Positions 41,860-57,690 of a DNA stretch of 64,000 nucleotides are shown piece by piece. The translations under genes were made by a program, and so were the position numbers. Below the pieces are notes generated by a model. It was not told where the DNA came from. It saw nothing but the letters and a program-made list of their open reading frames with translations, and made no database searches. The stretch is from Prado023 sp963714995 (lineage in GTDB: Bacteria > Actinomycetota > Actinomycetes > S36-B12 > CAIYMF01): NCBI GenBank assembly GCA_963714995.1, contig CAVQQP010000019.1:310001-374000 (forward strand), written 5' to 3'. The stretch's first letter is position 1, and the number at the start of each line of letters is the position of its first letter.

Positions 41860-42440
41860 TCACTTCTCAAGGGCTGAAAGTGCCAGAATCGCAGCAACAG
41901 CCGTGGCATTGGTGATGGATCCGTCGAGGCAGCGCTCGACTGCTTCGGAAATCGTAACCCAGAGCTGGGGCAGTTCGCGCTCCTCAGCCTCCCCCGTGTG
42001 CGGGCGCGAGTGCGGGTCCACGGTCAGCCCTGTGGCCCGGAAGATCGTGATCCGCTCGCTGGTCCCGCCGGGGCTCAGCGCCAGCTCGAGCAGCGGGCTC
42101 CAGTCGGTGGCCGTCACCCCGGCCTCCTCGGCCAGCTCGCGGCGGGCGCACTCGACCAGGTCCTCCCCCGGCTTGTCGAGCAGGCCGGCCGGGATCTCCC
42201 ACATGTACGCCGCAACCGGGTGCCGGTACTGCCGGATGAGCAGCACCCGACCCTCGTCGTCCACCGCGGCGACCGCCACGGCCCCGGGGTGGCGCAGGAC
42301 GTCGCGGACCACGACGTGGCCGTCGATGTCCACGGTCTCGGACCAGACCGACCACTTGGCGCCGGCGAAGCGGTGCTCCTCGGCCAGCACCGGGAAGCGG
42401 TGCAGCTCATCAGCCAGGGGCAGGTCGTGCTCCGTATCGC

Positions 42441-42444
<4 letters not shown>
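41860..42444 (-). CDS. NUDIX hydrolase, probable ADP-ribose pyrophosphatase
   Basis: 194 residues from ATG 42444, overlapping the pyrG stop (ATGA). The Nudix box is complete: GLLDKPGEDLVECARRELAE followed by EAGV. It is preceded by VAVAAVDDEGRVLLIRQYRH and AYMWEIPAG as in ADP-ribose and related pyrophosphatases. It probably hydrolyses ADP-ribose or similar nucleotide sugars. Co-transcribed with CTP synthase, a conserved actinobacterial arrangement. Confidence 0.9.
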
Positions 42445-44081
<1,637 letters not shown>

Positions 44082-44118
44082 GGGCCACCAGACTATCGCG
44101 CCCGACGCCCCGCTCGGA

Positions 44119-45888
44119 CTATCCGCGCCGCGACGCGCTGCGCGCCAGATCCAGGAGCTCGCTGGCGTGGGCTCCGGCCGCCTCGCTGTCGGCCAGCCCG
44201 GCGAGCATCCGGGACAGCTCGCGCACCCGCTGCTCGCCCTCCACGACCTGGACCGACGACTCGGTCACCGACCCGTCGGAGTCCTTCGTGACCACCAGCT
44301 GCCGGTCGGCGAACGCCGCGACCTGTGCCAGGTGCGTCACGACGATGACCTGGGTCCGGGTGCTCAGCTGTTGCAGGCGCCGCCCCACCTCGATCGCCGC
44401 CGCCCCGCCGACACCGGCGTCCACCTCGTCGAAGACCATCGTGGGCACCGGGTCGGCACCGGCAAGGACGACCTGCACCGCGAGCATGACCCGGGAGAGC
44501 TCACCACCGGACGCTGCCTGCGCGATGGGGCGCAGCGGGGCGCCGGGGTTGGCCGCGAGCATCAGGGCGACGTCGTCGACGCCGGTCGCACGGAAGGCCA
44601 CGGGGCCGGTGGGCGCATCTCCGGGGCTGGCGTCGCCTGGGTCTCCGCCGACCGCCGGCAGCACGAGGCCGTCTGGGTCCGGCGTCGTGGTGACGGTGAA
44701 CGCCACCCTCGCACGGGGCATCGCCAGGGCCGCCAGCTCGGTGGCGACCTCGTCCGCGAAGCGCTGCGCGGCTGATCGGCGGGCGGCGCTGAGCTCGGCG
44801 CACAGCCCAGCGGCTCGGGTCCGCAGGTCCCGGGACTGTGCCTCGAGCGCCTCGATCCGGTCGTCCGCCCCGGCGAGCTGTGCCACCCGGGCAGCTGAGG
44901 TGGCCGACCACTGGAGCACCTCGGCGATGCTCGACCCGTACTTGCGGGTCAGCCGTGCGAGGTCCGCGCGCCGGTCCTGGATCGCGGCCAGCCGGCGCGG
45001 GTCTGCGTCGATGTCCTGTGCGTACGCCGACAGGTCCGCCGCCACATCCCCGAGCTGGGCCATCGCCGAGCGGATGGCCGCGGCGGGGGCCGCGAGCGCC
45101 GGGTCGTGGGCGGCCGCGGACTCCAGCGCGCGACGCGCGGCGCTGAGCAGGCCCATCACGTCCGACACCCCGTCGAGGTCGGCGTCGGAGGTGATCGCCT
45201 CGCGGGCGGTGTGCGCAGCCCCGACGAGATCCTCGGCGTTGGCGAGCCGATCGGCCTCGGCGGCGAGCAGCACGTCCTCGTCGGGCTGCGGGTCGATCCC
45301 CGCGATCTCGGCCAGCGAGAACTCCAGCAGGTCGAGCTCCCGGGCCCGCTCCCGCTCGGTCGCGCGCAGCTCGGCGAGTTCCCGGTCGAGGCTGCGCAGC
45401 TGGCCGTGCAGCTGGCCCACCCGCCGCGCGAGGTCCTGCGTGGCCTGTCCCGCATAGGCGTCGAGCAGCGCGAGCGCGCGAGCGCCGATCCGGGTCTGGT
45501 CGTGCTGGCCGTGGATGACCAGCAGCTGGCCCACGACGTCGGCCAGCACCGCGGTGGGCACTCCCCGGCCTCCCAGCACGCTGCGCCCTCGGGTGGCGAT
45601 GATCCGGGCGGCCGTGAGCCCATCGTCGTCGAGGACGCCGCCCGCGTCGGTGACGATCGCGGCGACCGGGCCCTCCGGAGCGTCGAACCAGCCCTCGACC
45701 GCAGCCTGGGGCTCGCCAACCCGGATGAGCCCGGCATCCGCGCGACCGCCCGTGAGCAGGCCCAGCCCGCTGACCACCATGGTCTTGCCCGCCCCGGTCT
45801 CACCGGTGACGGCCGTGAACCCGGGCGCGAACCGGCACGTGGCCTCGGCGATGACCCCGAGCCCGGTGATCCGCAGCTCGTGGATCAC
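44119..45888 (-). CDS. recN: DNA repair protein RecN
   Basis: 589 residues from GTG 45888, overlapping the nadK stop (GTGA). Walker A VTGETGAGKTMVVSGLGLL and the RecN signature VIHGQHDQTRI are near the N-terminus. The coiled-coil arms lie in the middle (ELRATERERARELDLLEFSL). The SMC-like signature ASGGELSRVMLAVQVVLAG and Walker B VFDEVDAGVGG are near the C-terminus. RecN joins DNA ends for double-strand-break repair. Slightly longer than the usual about 560 residues because of a Gly/Asp-rich loop before the signature. Confidence 0.95.
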   Translation of the reverse strand: MIHELRITGLGVIAEATCRFAPGFTAVTGETGAGKTMVVSGLGLLTGGRADAGLIRVGEPQAAVEGWFDAPEGPVAAIVTDAGGVLDDDGLTAARIIATRGRSVLGGRGVPTAVLADVVGQLLVIHGQHDQTRIGARALALLDAYAGQATQDLARRVGQLHGQLRSLDRELAELRATERERARELDLLEFSLAEIAGIDPQPDEDVLLAAEADRLANAEDLVGAAHTAREAITSDADLDGVSDVMGLLSAARRALESAAAHDPALAAPAAAIRSAMAQLGDVAADLSAYAQDIDADPRRLAAIQDRRADLARLTRKYGSSIAEVLQWSATSAARVAQLAGADDRIEALEAQSRDLRTRAAGLCAELSAARRSAAQRFADEVATELAALAMPRARVAFTVTTTPDPDGLVLPAVGGDPGDASPGDAPTGPVAFRATGVDDVALMLAANPGAPLRPIAQAASGGELSRVMLAVQVVLAGADPVPTMVFDEVDAGVGGAAAIEVGRRLQQLSTRTQVIVVTHLAQVAAFADRQLVVTKDSDGSVTESSVQVVEGEQRVRELSRMLAGLADSEAAGAHASELLDLARSASRRG

Positions 45889-46823
45889 GGGCGCCCCGTC
45901 ACCGATCCACGCCACCCCTGGATCGGCAGGGCGAACTTGGCCACGAGCCGGTCGGTGAAGGGTGCGTCGCGCAGCCGGGCGAACGAGACCGGCTCCGGGT
46001 GCCGGCTGACCTCGATGCGGGCGTTGTGCGGCAGCGGGAACGAACGCCGGCCGTCGGCCCAGAGGACGCCCTGCTTCTCCGGGGCCACGCTCTCGATGAC
46101 GATGCGCGTGGAGGGCGCCGTCACCAGCGGCCGGGCGAAGAGCGCATGCGCGCTCAAGGGGACCAGCAGCAGCGCCTCGACCTCCGGCCACACGATCGGT
46201 CCACCGGCGGAGAACGAGTAGGCGGTGGAGCCCGTGGGGGTCGCGCACACCACCCCGTCACACAGCCAGCGCGACAGCGGCCGGCCGTCGACCTCGACCA
46301 TCAGGTCGAGCATCCGGTCCTCCGGCGCCTTCTCGATGGAGACCTCGTTCAGCGCCCATGTGTGCACGACCTCGACGCCGTCGTCGAGGATCCGGGCGTC
46401 GACGGTCATGCGTTCCTCGACGCGGTAGTCGCGGGCGACGACGGCCTGCACGACCTCCTGCAGGTCCTCCCGCTCCAGCTCGGCGAGGAAGCCGACGTGC
46501 CCGAGGTTCACCCCGAGCAGGGGGACGCCCGTCCCGCGGGCCCGTTCCGCTCCGCGGAGCACCGTCCCGTCGCCGCCGAGGACGACGACGAGCTCGCACC
46601 CGGCCGCCGCTGCGCCCTCGGGAAGCCGGTCGACCGGGATCACCCCGGGGACGTCGAGCACCTCCCACTCGTCGCGGGTGGCGGCCACGCCCATGCCCTG
46701 GTGCAGCAGCGCCTCCGCGGTCGCACGAGCTGCGGCGACGGCCTCCTCGCGCCGCGTGTTCGTGACCAGCAGGATCCGTCGATCATGCCTCGCGGCACCC
46801 TCCTGCGGCGCGGACCCGGTCAC
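45885..46823 (-). CDS. nadK: NAD kinase
   Basis: 312 residues from GTG 46823, overlapping the tlyA stop. The conserved GGDG appears in LVVVLGGDGTVLRGAERARG, then LLGVNLGHVGFLAE, ALNEVSIEKAPEDRMLDL and CATPTGSTAYSFSAGGPIVW. The enzyme phosphorylates NAD to NADP. The tlyA-nadK-recN order is a conserved actinobacterial operon. No anomalies seen. Confidence 0.96.
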   Translation of the reverse strand: MTGSAPQEGAARHDRRILLVTNTRREEAVAAARATAEALLHQGMGVAATRDEWEVLDVPGVIPVDRLPEGAAAAGCELVVVLGGDGTVLRGAERARGTGVPLLGVNLGHVGFLAELEREDLQEVVQAVVARDYRVEERMTVDARILDDGVEVVHTWALNEVSIEKAPEDRMLDLMVEVDGRPLSRWLCDGVVCATPTGSTAYSFSAGGPIVWPEVEALLLVPLSAHALFARPLVTAPSTRIVIESVAPEKQGVLWADGRRSFPLPHNARIEVSRHPEPVSFARLRDAPFTDRLVAKFALPIQGWRGSVTGRP

Positions 46824-47623
46824 TGGGGACCCTCCTCGACTGCGCGGCGGACCTCCGCCGGATCGGGCGGGCCGGCATCAGCCCGCAGGTGCAGAAAGTA
46901 CTCGACATTGCCGCTGGGACCCGGCAGCGGGCTGGCGACGACCCCCGCAGTCCCGAGCCCCACCTCCCACGCGGACCGGGCGACGTCGAGCACGGCGGAC
47001 TCCCGCAGCGCGGGCTCGCGGACGACCCCACCGCTGCCGAGGGCCTCGCGCCCCACCTCGAACTGCGGCTTGACCATGAGCAGCAGGTCGGCGTCCTCAG
47101 CCACGATCCCGGCCAGCACACCGAGCACGAGGCGCAGCGAGATGAACGACAGGTCGGCCACCACGAGATCCGGGCGACAGGGCAGGTCCTCCAGGGTGAG
47201 CCCCCGGATGTTGGTCCGGTCCATCACGGTGACCCGCTCGTCGCTGCGCAGCGCCCACGCCAGCTGCCCGTAGCCGACGTCGACGGCAACCACATGGGCG
47301 GCCCCGCGGCGAAGGAGGACGTCGGTGAACCCGCCGGTCGAGGCCCCGGCATCCAGCACCCACCGCCCGGCCACCATCCGACCCGTCGGATCGAAGCGGT
47401 CCAGGGCCCCGATCAGCTTGTGCGCACCCCTGGAGACGTAGTCGGGACCGGCCGCGACCTCGATGACCACGAGCGCCGCGGCCTCCTCCACCTGGGTGGC
47501 GGGCTTCGTCGCCGTGGCCCCGGCCACGCGGACCCGCCCGTCGGCGACGAGCTGCTGGGCGTGCTCGCGGGACCTCGCCAGGCCGCGGCGGACCAGCTCG
47601 GCATCGAGCCGCCGTCGGGCCAT
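46820..47623 (-). CDS. tlyA: 16S/23S rRNA (cytidine-2'-O)-methyltransferase TlyA
   Basis: 267 residues from ATG 47623. S4 RNA-binding domain (about 1-62, RRRLDAELVRRGLARSREHA) followed by an FtsJ-type methyltransferase domain: YVSRGAHKLIGAL, the SAM motif WVLDAGASTGGFTDVLLRRG, VAVDVGYGQLAWAL, VADLSFISL and LLMVKPQFEVGRE. TlyA 2'-O-methylates 16S C1409 and 23S C1920; its loss confers capreomycin resistance in mycobacteria. It is normal length and lies directly before nadK. Confidence 0.95.
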   Translation of the reverse strand: MARRRLDAELVRRGLARSREHAQQLVADGRVRVAGATATKPATQVEEAAALVVIEVAAGPDYVSRGAHKLIGALDRFDPTGRMVAGRWVLDAGASTGGFTDVLLRRGAAHVVAVDVGYGQLAWALRSDERVTVMDRTNIRGLTLEDLPCRPDLVVADLSFISLRLVLGVLAGIVAEDADLLLMVKPQFEVGREALGSGGVVREPALRESAVLDVARSAWEVGLGTAGVVASPLPGPSGNVEYFLHLRADAGPPDPAEVRRAVEEGPQ

Positions 47624-47628
47624 GGGGG

Positions 47629-47796
47629 CTACGCCTGGCTGTCGGGATCGGACAGGACGCCGGCCAGGCGTCGGTGGATATCGGCGTACACCTCGACCTG
47701 CTCGGGCAGCGGCAGGGCGTCGACCTCGGCCAGACGGGACAGGGCGTCATCCACCCGGGGGTCTGCGGCTGTGGGGCGCGACTCCGGCGCGGTCAT
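47629..47796 (-). CDS. Small conserved actinobacterial protein before tlyA (55 residues, possibly longer)
   Basis: From ATG 47796 the frame encodes 55 residues ending at TAG 47629, five bases before the tlyA start. Pattern: DPRVDDALSRLAEVDALPLP followed by EQVEVYADIHRRLAGVL, matching the short helical protein that often precedes tlyA in Actinobacteria. Upstream, GTG 47990 overlaps the previous gene's stop and starts VSESPAVEPDLGAPEPSGVT in a different frame; a missing base between about 47830 and 47930 would join the two into a roughly 120-residue protein. Function unknown. Confidence 0.6.
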   Translation of the reverse strand: MTAPESRPTAADPRVDDALSRLAEVDALPLPEQVEVYADIHRRLAGVLSDPDSQA

Positions 47797-47986
47797 CCCG
47801 ACGGGGGTGGTGGGCAGGGTCGCCGGGGTGGGGATCCCGGGGGACGAGAGGTCCGGGGAGCCAGTGCCCGGTGAGGCCTCGGCAGCCCGGCGGCTCGGCG
47901 CTCCGGACGGTCGGCGGACCGCTCGAGGTCGGTCACCCCGGACGGCTCGGGAGCGCCCAGATCTGGCTCGACGGCAGGGGATTCGC

Positions 47987-48313
47987 TCACCGATCCCCCC
48001 GAAGGTCCCCGATGTGGCGCTCGAGACGCTGGACCTGGTGGCGCAGTGCTCGCACCTCCGCCTCCGACACGAGGCCGAGACGCTCGACCACCCGGTCGAT
48101 CTCGCCCTGGACGTGGGCGGAGAGGGCCCTGGGCGCGCGCGCGACGGAACCGACGAGCGTGGGTCGGTTGTCGGGGTCGTCCGCGGGCGCCTCGGGGTGG
48201 CCCCACGTGGTCACCCACAGGGCACCGGACTGCGCTGCCCCCACGACCTTGGCCGTCGTCGCCTGCGCGCTGCCCACGCCGATGGCGGTGTAGTCCCTGA
48301 CGATGTCGATCAC
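47987..48313 (-). CDS. Conserved actinobacterial protein with C-terminal coiled coil
   Basis: 108 residues from GTG 48313, with GGAAGGGGCCGCA upstream. N-terminal IDIVRDYTAIGVGSAQATTA and the C-terminal helix VSEAEVRALRHQVQRLERHI resemble small phasin-like helical proteins, but no family is assigned. Its TGA overlaps the GTG start (47990) proposed for the next short gene. No enzyme motifs. Gap to the TPR gene's stop is 84 bp. Confidence 0.55.
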   Translation of the reverse strand: MIDIVRDYTAIGVGSAQATTAKVVGAAQSGALWVTTWGHPEAPADDPDNRPTLVGSVARAPRALSAHVQGEIDRVVERLGLVSEAEVRALRHQVQRLERHIGDLRGDR

Positions 48314-48397
48314 TGCGGCCCCTTCCCTCCCCGCAGGGTACCGCCCACGTGTCCGATCATCCGGTCGCGGCATGCCCCTGAGCCGGACCGTCACTGG

Positions 48398-49948
48398 TCA
48401 CCCCGGCGTCGGAGACGCGCCGGGCTCAGCCTCATCGATCTCCTCGGACTCCTCGACCTCGTCGAAGGTGATCCCATCGAGCTCGCTGATCCGCTCCTCG
48501 GCATCGGTGGACCCCTCGGGATCGACCTCGGCCGCCCGCACGAACCACTCACGCGCCTCACGGACCCTGCCCACCTCGAGCAGGGCGTCGGCGTAGGCGT
48601 ACCGGAGCCGGGCCAGCCACTCCCCCTGCGCGCGCGACTTGAGCGCCGGGACCTGCAGGGTGAGCACAGCCGCCTCGGCCTGCCCGAGATCGCGTCGCGC
48701 TCCAGCCGCCACGATGAGCAGCTCGACCTTCCCGGAGCGATCCAGCGTGCTTGCCTCCGGCGACGAGGCCAGTGCCAGGGCCCGCTCGGGACGCCCGAGG
48801 CCGCGCTCGCAATCGGCGATCATGGGCAGGTAGTCCGAGGAGCCGGAGATCCGCGCTGCGGCCTTCAGCTCGGTGAGGGCCGTGCCGTAGTCCCCGGCCG
48901 CGTAGGCAGCGACGCCGACGGCCTCGCGCACGATGGCCACCCTGCCGGCGCGCCGCGAGGCCGCCTTGGTGTGCGCCAACGCGAGCGCAGGGTCATCAGC
49001 CAGCAGGCGCGCTGCTGCTGCGAGGTGCAGGGCGACGATCTCCGCCAGGCCGTCGGGAAGCGTGCGCAGGGAGTTGAGGGTGACCCTGTCCAGCTCGGTG
49101 GGCTCCACACCCTCCGGGATCACCGGATCAGCGCCCGCGGACTCCCGAGGTGCTGGGCGGGAGTCCGGTCGCGATCCGCCCGAGTCCCGCGACCCGGTAT
49201 CCCGACGCGGCGGGCGTTCCGCCCCACTGCGGCTCGGCGCACCGGTGCCCCGGGAGTCCCGGGCCGGGCGGCTCGACCGCTCGCCCGATGACGCGCCGCG
49301 GGATCCGCCCGCCGACGACCCACGATCGCTGCGGGGCGCGCTCGCGGACGGCCCACGATCGCTGCGGGGCGCGCTCGCGCTGCTGCGCGAGTCCCCGGGG
49401 CGCGACGATCGCGGACGATCGGAGCCGCTGCGTGAGTCCCCGGGCCGCGACGTCGGAGCCCGGTCCGAACGCGGAGCTCGGCCCCGGTCCTCCGACCGGC
49501 CACCACCGCTGCCGGTGCCGGTGCCGCTCGGACGCGCACCAGTGCCGGTACTCGACGAACCCGGCCGACCTCCGGTCGACTTCCCCGCCGCGGAGGAACC
49601 ACCTGACCCAGAGGGCGGTCGACCCGAACCAGACGGCGGCCTCGAGCTGGCGGATGACCTGCTCGAGCTGGAGGGCGGCCTCGAGCTGGAGGCCGACCGG
49701 CTCGCGCTGGAGGGCGGCCTGCCGTCGGCGGACGACCGACTCGACCCGGAGGTCGGCCGAGAGCCGGACGAGGAACCCCCACCCGAACGTGGCTTGCCAG
49801 AGCTGGATGACCCAGGACGGGACCCCTTCGAGGCACCGCCCTTACCCGATCCCGCTGCACCACGGGAACCACTCGATGACCCTCGTGACCCTCCCGAGCC
49901 ACCGGAGGAACTGCGAGGGGATCCCCCACTGGACTGCGCGTCACTCAT
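48398..49948 (-). CDS. TPR-repeat protein with Ser/Gly/Arg-rich low-complexity N-terminus
   Basis: 516 residues from ATG 49948. The first roughly 275 residues consist of Ser, Gly, Arg and Pro with short tandem units (for example SAPRSDRGPSASAPRSDRGS). From about 290 a helical TPR-like half appears: VTLNSLRTLPDGLAEIVALH, AYAAGDYGTALTELKAAARI, YAYADALLEVGRVREAREWF and an acidic end. An orthologous gene lies between tyrS and tlyA in many Actinobacteria. The N-terminal half looks disordered and may bind RNA or proteins. Function unknown. Confidence 0.8.
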   Translation of the reverse strand: MSDAQSSGGSPRSSSGGSGGSRGSSSGSRGAAGSGKGGASKGSRPGSSSSGKPRSGGGSSSGSRPTSGSSRSSADGRPPSSASRSASSSRPPSSSSRSSASSRPPSGSGRPPSGSGGSSAAGKSTGGRPGSSSTGTGARPSGTGTGSGGGRSEDRGRAPRSDRAPTSRPGDSRSGSDRPRSSRPGDSRSSASAPRSDRGPSASAPRSDRGSSAGGSRGASSGERSSRPARDSRGTGAPSRSGAERPPRRDTGSRDSGGSRPDSRPAPRESAGADPVIPEGVEPTELDRVTLNSLRTLPDGLAEIVALHLAAAARLLADDPALALAHTKAASRRAGRVAIVREAVGVAAYAAGDYGTALTELKAAARISGSSDYLPMIADCERGLGRPERALALASSPEASTLDRSGKVELLIVAAGARRDLGQAEAAVLTLQVPALKSRAQGEWLARLRYAYADALLEVGRVREAREWFVRAAEVDPEGSTDAEERISELDGITFDEVEESEEIDEAEPGASPTPG

Positions 49949-50175
49949 GACCAACCCTCTCGACCGGGTCAGCCTACCGAGGTCTGGACCTCCGACGTCC
50001 CACTTCGTCGATCCGCACGAGAGACGGGGGTCCATTCCCATGGTCGCCGGCATCGATCGGCAGCCCACTCGGCGGCGACGCCACGGTCGACGAGGTCGTG
50101 GACCAGGCCGCAGACGCCGCCAAGGACGCCATCCGAGTCAAGAACGCCATCTCGTGGCGAACGCACGATGAACGC

Positions 50176-50208
50176 AAAAAGGGCCGCCCCAATGGGGCGG
50201 CCCTTTTT
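50176..50208. terminator. Terminator of the rRNA operon
   Basis: AAAAAGGGCCGCCCC-AAT-GGGGCGGCCCTTTTT: a perfect 10-bp stem with 3-nt loop flanked by A5 and T5, active in both directions. It lies 10 bp beyond the 5S gene on the minus strand. Confidence 0.9.
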
Positions 50209-50218
50209 GAAAGAATGT

Positions 50219-50335
50219 CCGGCAGCGTCCTACTCTCCCACAAGGTCCCCCTTGCAGTACCATCGGCGCTGAGAGGCTTAGCTTCCGGGTTCGGAATGGG
50301 ACCGGGCGTTTCCCTCTCGCTATGACTGCCGAAAC
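50219..50335 (-). rRNA. rrf: 5S rRNA
   Basis: The minus strand begins TTTCGGCAGTCATAGCGAGAG, contains CCCGGTCCCATTCCGAACCC and ends GGACGCTGCCGG, the standard 5S ends. About 117 nt. It is the last gene of the rRNA operon; 72 nt separate it from 23S. Confidence 0.93.
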
Positions 50336-50407
50336 TCTATTGAGATATGATCCCCGACCGTATCTCGGGAACCGCACAGTGGACGCAAACATTAGAAATG
50401 ATTGTGA

Positions 50408-55371
<4,964 letters not shown>

Positions 55372-55530
55372 AGTTTGCTCTGGGGCAAGCCCCAGAAACT
55401 TGTTAACCTCAGTTGATCTCTGGCAAGACCTCAAGCTGACTTGCTTGATGTCATCACCAAAGGAATCTCCGCCACGATCGGCTCTCGCCAACCGCGGACG
55501 GGGTTAAAAAATTGGCATTGACTTTCGGCA

Positions 55531-55550
55531 CGCTGTTGAGTTCTCAAGGA
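55531..55550 (-). promoter_or_regulatory. rRNA leader box (CTTGAGAACT element)
   Basis: Minus strand TCCTTGAGAACTCAACAGCG matches the conserved actinobacterial rRNA leader element, and the core CTTGAGAACT is repeated in the 16S-23S spacer (53541-53557). Such paired boxes are linked to antitermination and rRNA processing. Confidence 0.65.
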
Positions 55551-55602
55551 GCGATCGCGCACCTTTGGGGAAGCATGGCTTCCGCGCCGGGGCAACTCCA
55601 CT

Positions 55603-55631
55603 AACTTAGCCTGTGCGCTTGCGGGAGTCAA
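55603..55631 (-). promoter_or_regulatory. Candidate rRNA promoter
   Basis: On the minus strand TTGACT (55631-55626, -35) and TAAGTT (55608-55603, -10) are separated by 17 nt, close to the consensus for the housekeeping sigma factor. It is about 230 bp upstream of 16S. Confidence 0.6.
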
Positions 55632-55919
55632 ATCCCGTCCCGCTCCGCTCGGCCGCATCGCGGCCTGGCCAGTCAGTACTTCTGTTGTACCCGGCGCGGC
55701 GCGCAGCGAACTGCACACCATCTGCTCCGGGAGCCTCTGCAAGGGACCGACCGGCCTGCCCTTCAGGGACTTACTGGCCGTTCGTTCCTCCCTCGCGGTC
55801 GGTAGGTGGAACTCTACGCGGGCCGTCGGATCCGGTCAAATCCCCACCCCCCGGATCGCGGAATCGCCCATGCAGTGGGCGTTCTGGCCCCTGCGGCAGT
55901 GGGCGTCCCGCGTGACCCC

Positions 55920-57236
55920 TCAGCCGGCCGACAGTCGGACTCCGGCGACCGCCCGCTTGCCACGGCGCACGACCAGCCACCCTCCCGAGAGCGCGTCGTC
56001 GAGGGTGAAGGTCGCTGTGTCGTCGGGGATCCGCACGTTGTTGACCGACGCGCCGCCCTCCGCGATCGTCCGTCGCGCCGCACCCTTCGAGGCCGCCAGG
56101 CCCGCGGCGACCAGGAGGTCGATCGCACCGACCGAGGACCCTGCAGGCAGGGTCACCTCGCCGAACTCGGTCTCGCGCAGGGCGGCGTCCAGGGTCGCTG
56201 CCGGGACCTCGCGGAGCTCACCGGAGCCGAACAGCGCCCTGGAGGCAGCCTCCACCGCGGCCAGGGCGTCTGCGCCGTGCACCATCTCGGTCAGCTCCTG
56301 GGCCAACGCACGCTGTCCCGCGCGGGCAGCCGGGCGCTGGGCGACCTCGACATCGAGTGCCTCGATCTCCTCCCGGCTGCGGAAGGAGAACATCCGCAAG
56401 TTGCCCGGCACGTCCCGGTCGTCGGTGTTGAGCCAGAACTGGTAGAAGGCGTAGGGGCTGGTCAGGTCCGGGTCGAGCCACACGGCCCCGCCCTCGGTCT
56501 TGCCGAACTTGGTGCCATCGGCCTTGGTCAGCAGGCGGGTGGTCAGGGCGTGCACGGACACGCCCTCGACACGGCGCACGAGGTCCACCCCGGCCACGAT
56601 GTTGCCGAACTGGTCCGACCCGCCGGTCTGGAGCCGGCAGCCGTAGCGCCGGAAGAGCTCGAGGTAGTCCATGGACTGCAGCAGGACGTAGCTGAACTCG
56701 GTGTACGAGATGCCCTGGTCAGCCAGGCGCCGGGCCACCGCCTCGCGGTCCAGCATCCGATTGACGCTGAAGTGCTTGCCGATGTCGCGGAGGAACTCGA
56801 TGACCGACATCGGCGCGGTCCAGTCGTGGTTGTTGACCATCCGCGCGGCCGCCGGGCCCTCGAAGTCGAAGAACCGCTCGAGCTGGTGCCGGATGCCATC
56901 GGACCACGCTTCAACGACCTCGGCCGCATTCAGGGCCCGTTCGCTGGTGGGCTTCGGGTCGCCGATCATGCCGGTGGCCCCACCGACCAGTGCCAGGGGT
57001 CGATGCCCGGCCAGCTGGAACCGGCGCGCGGTCAGGGTCTGGGCCAGGTGCCCGACATGCAGGCTGGGTGCGGTCGGGTCGAACCCGCAGTACAGGGTGA
57101 TCGGGCCGGCGGCCAGCTCGGCGCGCAGGGCGTCGAGGTCGGTGCTGTGGGCGATCAGGCCGCGCCACGCGAGGTCGTCGAGGACCGAGGCACCGTCGAC
57201 CGGCTCCCGCGCGGATCCGGTGGGGTCAGTTGTCAT
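55920..57236 (-). CDS. tyrS: Tyrosyl-tRNA synthetase
   Basis: 438 residues from ATG 57236 (in-frame ATG 57245 also possible). Class I signature HVGH in APSLHVGHLAQTLTARRF, GGATGMIGDPKPTSERALNA, YTEFSYVLLQSMDYLELFRR, GGSDQFGNIVAG and the KMSKS-like KFGKTEGGAVWLDP. A C-terminal S4-like domain (VAAGLAASKGAARRTIAEGG) completes it. Normal length. Next to the rRNA operon on the same strand but with its own gap, divergent from the cupin gene. Confidence 0.96.
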   Translation of the reverse strand: MTTDPTGSAREPVDGASVLDDLAWRGLIAHSTDLDALRAELAAGPITLYCGFDPTAPSLHVGHLAQTLTARRFQLAGHRPLALVGGATGMIGDPKPTSERALNAAEVVEAWSDGIRHQLERFFDFEGPAAARMVNNHDWTAPMSVIEFLRDIGKHFSVNRMLDREAVARRLADQGISYTEFSYVLLQSMDYLELFRRYGCRLQTGGSDQFGNIVAGVDLVRRVEGVSVHALTTRLLTKADGTKFGKTEGGAVWLDPDLTSPYAFYQFWLNTDDRDVPGNLRMFSFRSREEIEALDVEVAQRPAARAGQRALAQELTEMVHGADALAAVEAASRALFGSGELREVPAATLDAALRETEFGEVTLPAGSSVGAIDLLVAAGLAASKGAARRTIAEGGASVNNVRIPDDTATFTLDDALSGGWLVVRRGKRAVAGVRLSAG

Positions 57237-57285
57237 GGCCGGCATTCTCCCGCATCGGACGCTCCCCCGGTGCCAGCATGGGCCC

Positions 57286-57648
57286 ATGCCCACATTCGCC
57301 GGCGACTCCGGCCCCCGCGTCATCCACGCCGCCCAGCTCCCCCTCGACTGGGAGCCCGTGGATCACACCCAGTCGGTCTCGGGCGAGCCGCAGGTCGGGT
57401 CGGCCCAGGTGGCGGCGGCCCCGGGCATCGAGGTGGGCGTGTGGTCGCACACCGACGGGGTCAGCACGGACACTGAGACCGACGAGGTCTTCGTCGTGCT
57501 CGCTGGCCGGGCATCGATCGCGTTCGCCGACGGGACGGTGCTCCAGGTGGGACCCGGGGACATCGGGATCCTGCCCCCAGGAGCCGAGACCACGTGGACG
57601 GTCCACGAGGAGCTGCGCAAGGTGTACGTCATCAGGTCCGGAGCCTGA
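57286..57648 (+). CDS. Cupin-domain protein
   Basis: 120 residues from ATG 57286. The single cupin barrel is evident in EVGVWSHTDGVSTDTETDEV (motif 1 region), FVVLAGRASIAFADGTVLQV and GPGDIGILPPGAETTWTV (motif 2). DUF861/EutQ-like cupins of this size often lack strict metal ligands; here a His and Glu pattern is partial. Function unknown. Divergent from tyrS, convergent with argH. Confidence 0.8.
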   Translation: MPTFAGDSGPRVIHAAQLPLDWEPVDHTQSVSGEPQVGSAQVAAAPGIEVGVWSHTDGVSTDTETDEVFVVLAGRASIAFADGTVLQVGPGDIGILPPGAETTWTVHEELRKVYVIRSGA

Positions 57649-57665
57649 GGCGGCCGCCGGCCGCC
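57649..57665. terminator. Candidate bidirectional hairpin between the cupin gene and argH
   Basis: GGCGGCC-GCC-GGCCGCC forms a 7-bp stem in the 42 bp between the convergent stops. No U-run is obvious, so it is a weak candidate. Confidence 0.4.
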
Positions 57666-57690
57666 CTTCCGCCACACGGCCGGGGCGGGT

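Larger units (their letters stand above)
55372..55919 (-). promoter_or_regulatory. rRNA operon leader and promoter region; no gene
   Basis: The 548 bp between 16S and the tyrS stop has no convincing ORF. It holds the candidate promoter at 55603-55631 and the leader box at 55531-55550 described separately. Confidence 0.6.
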
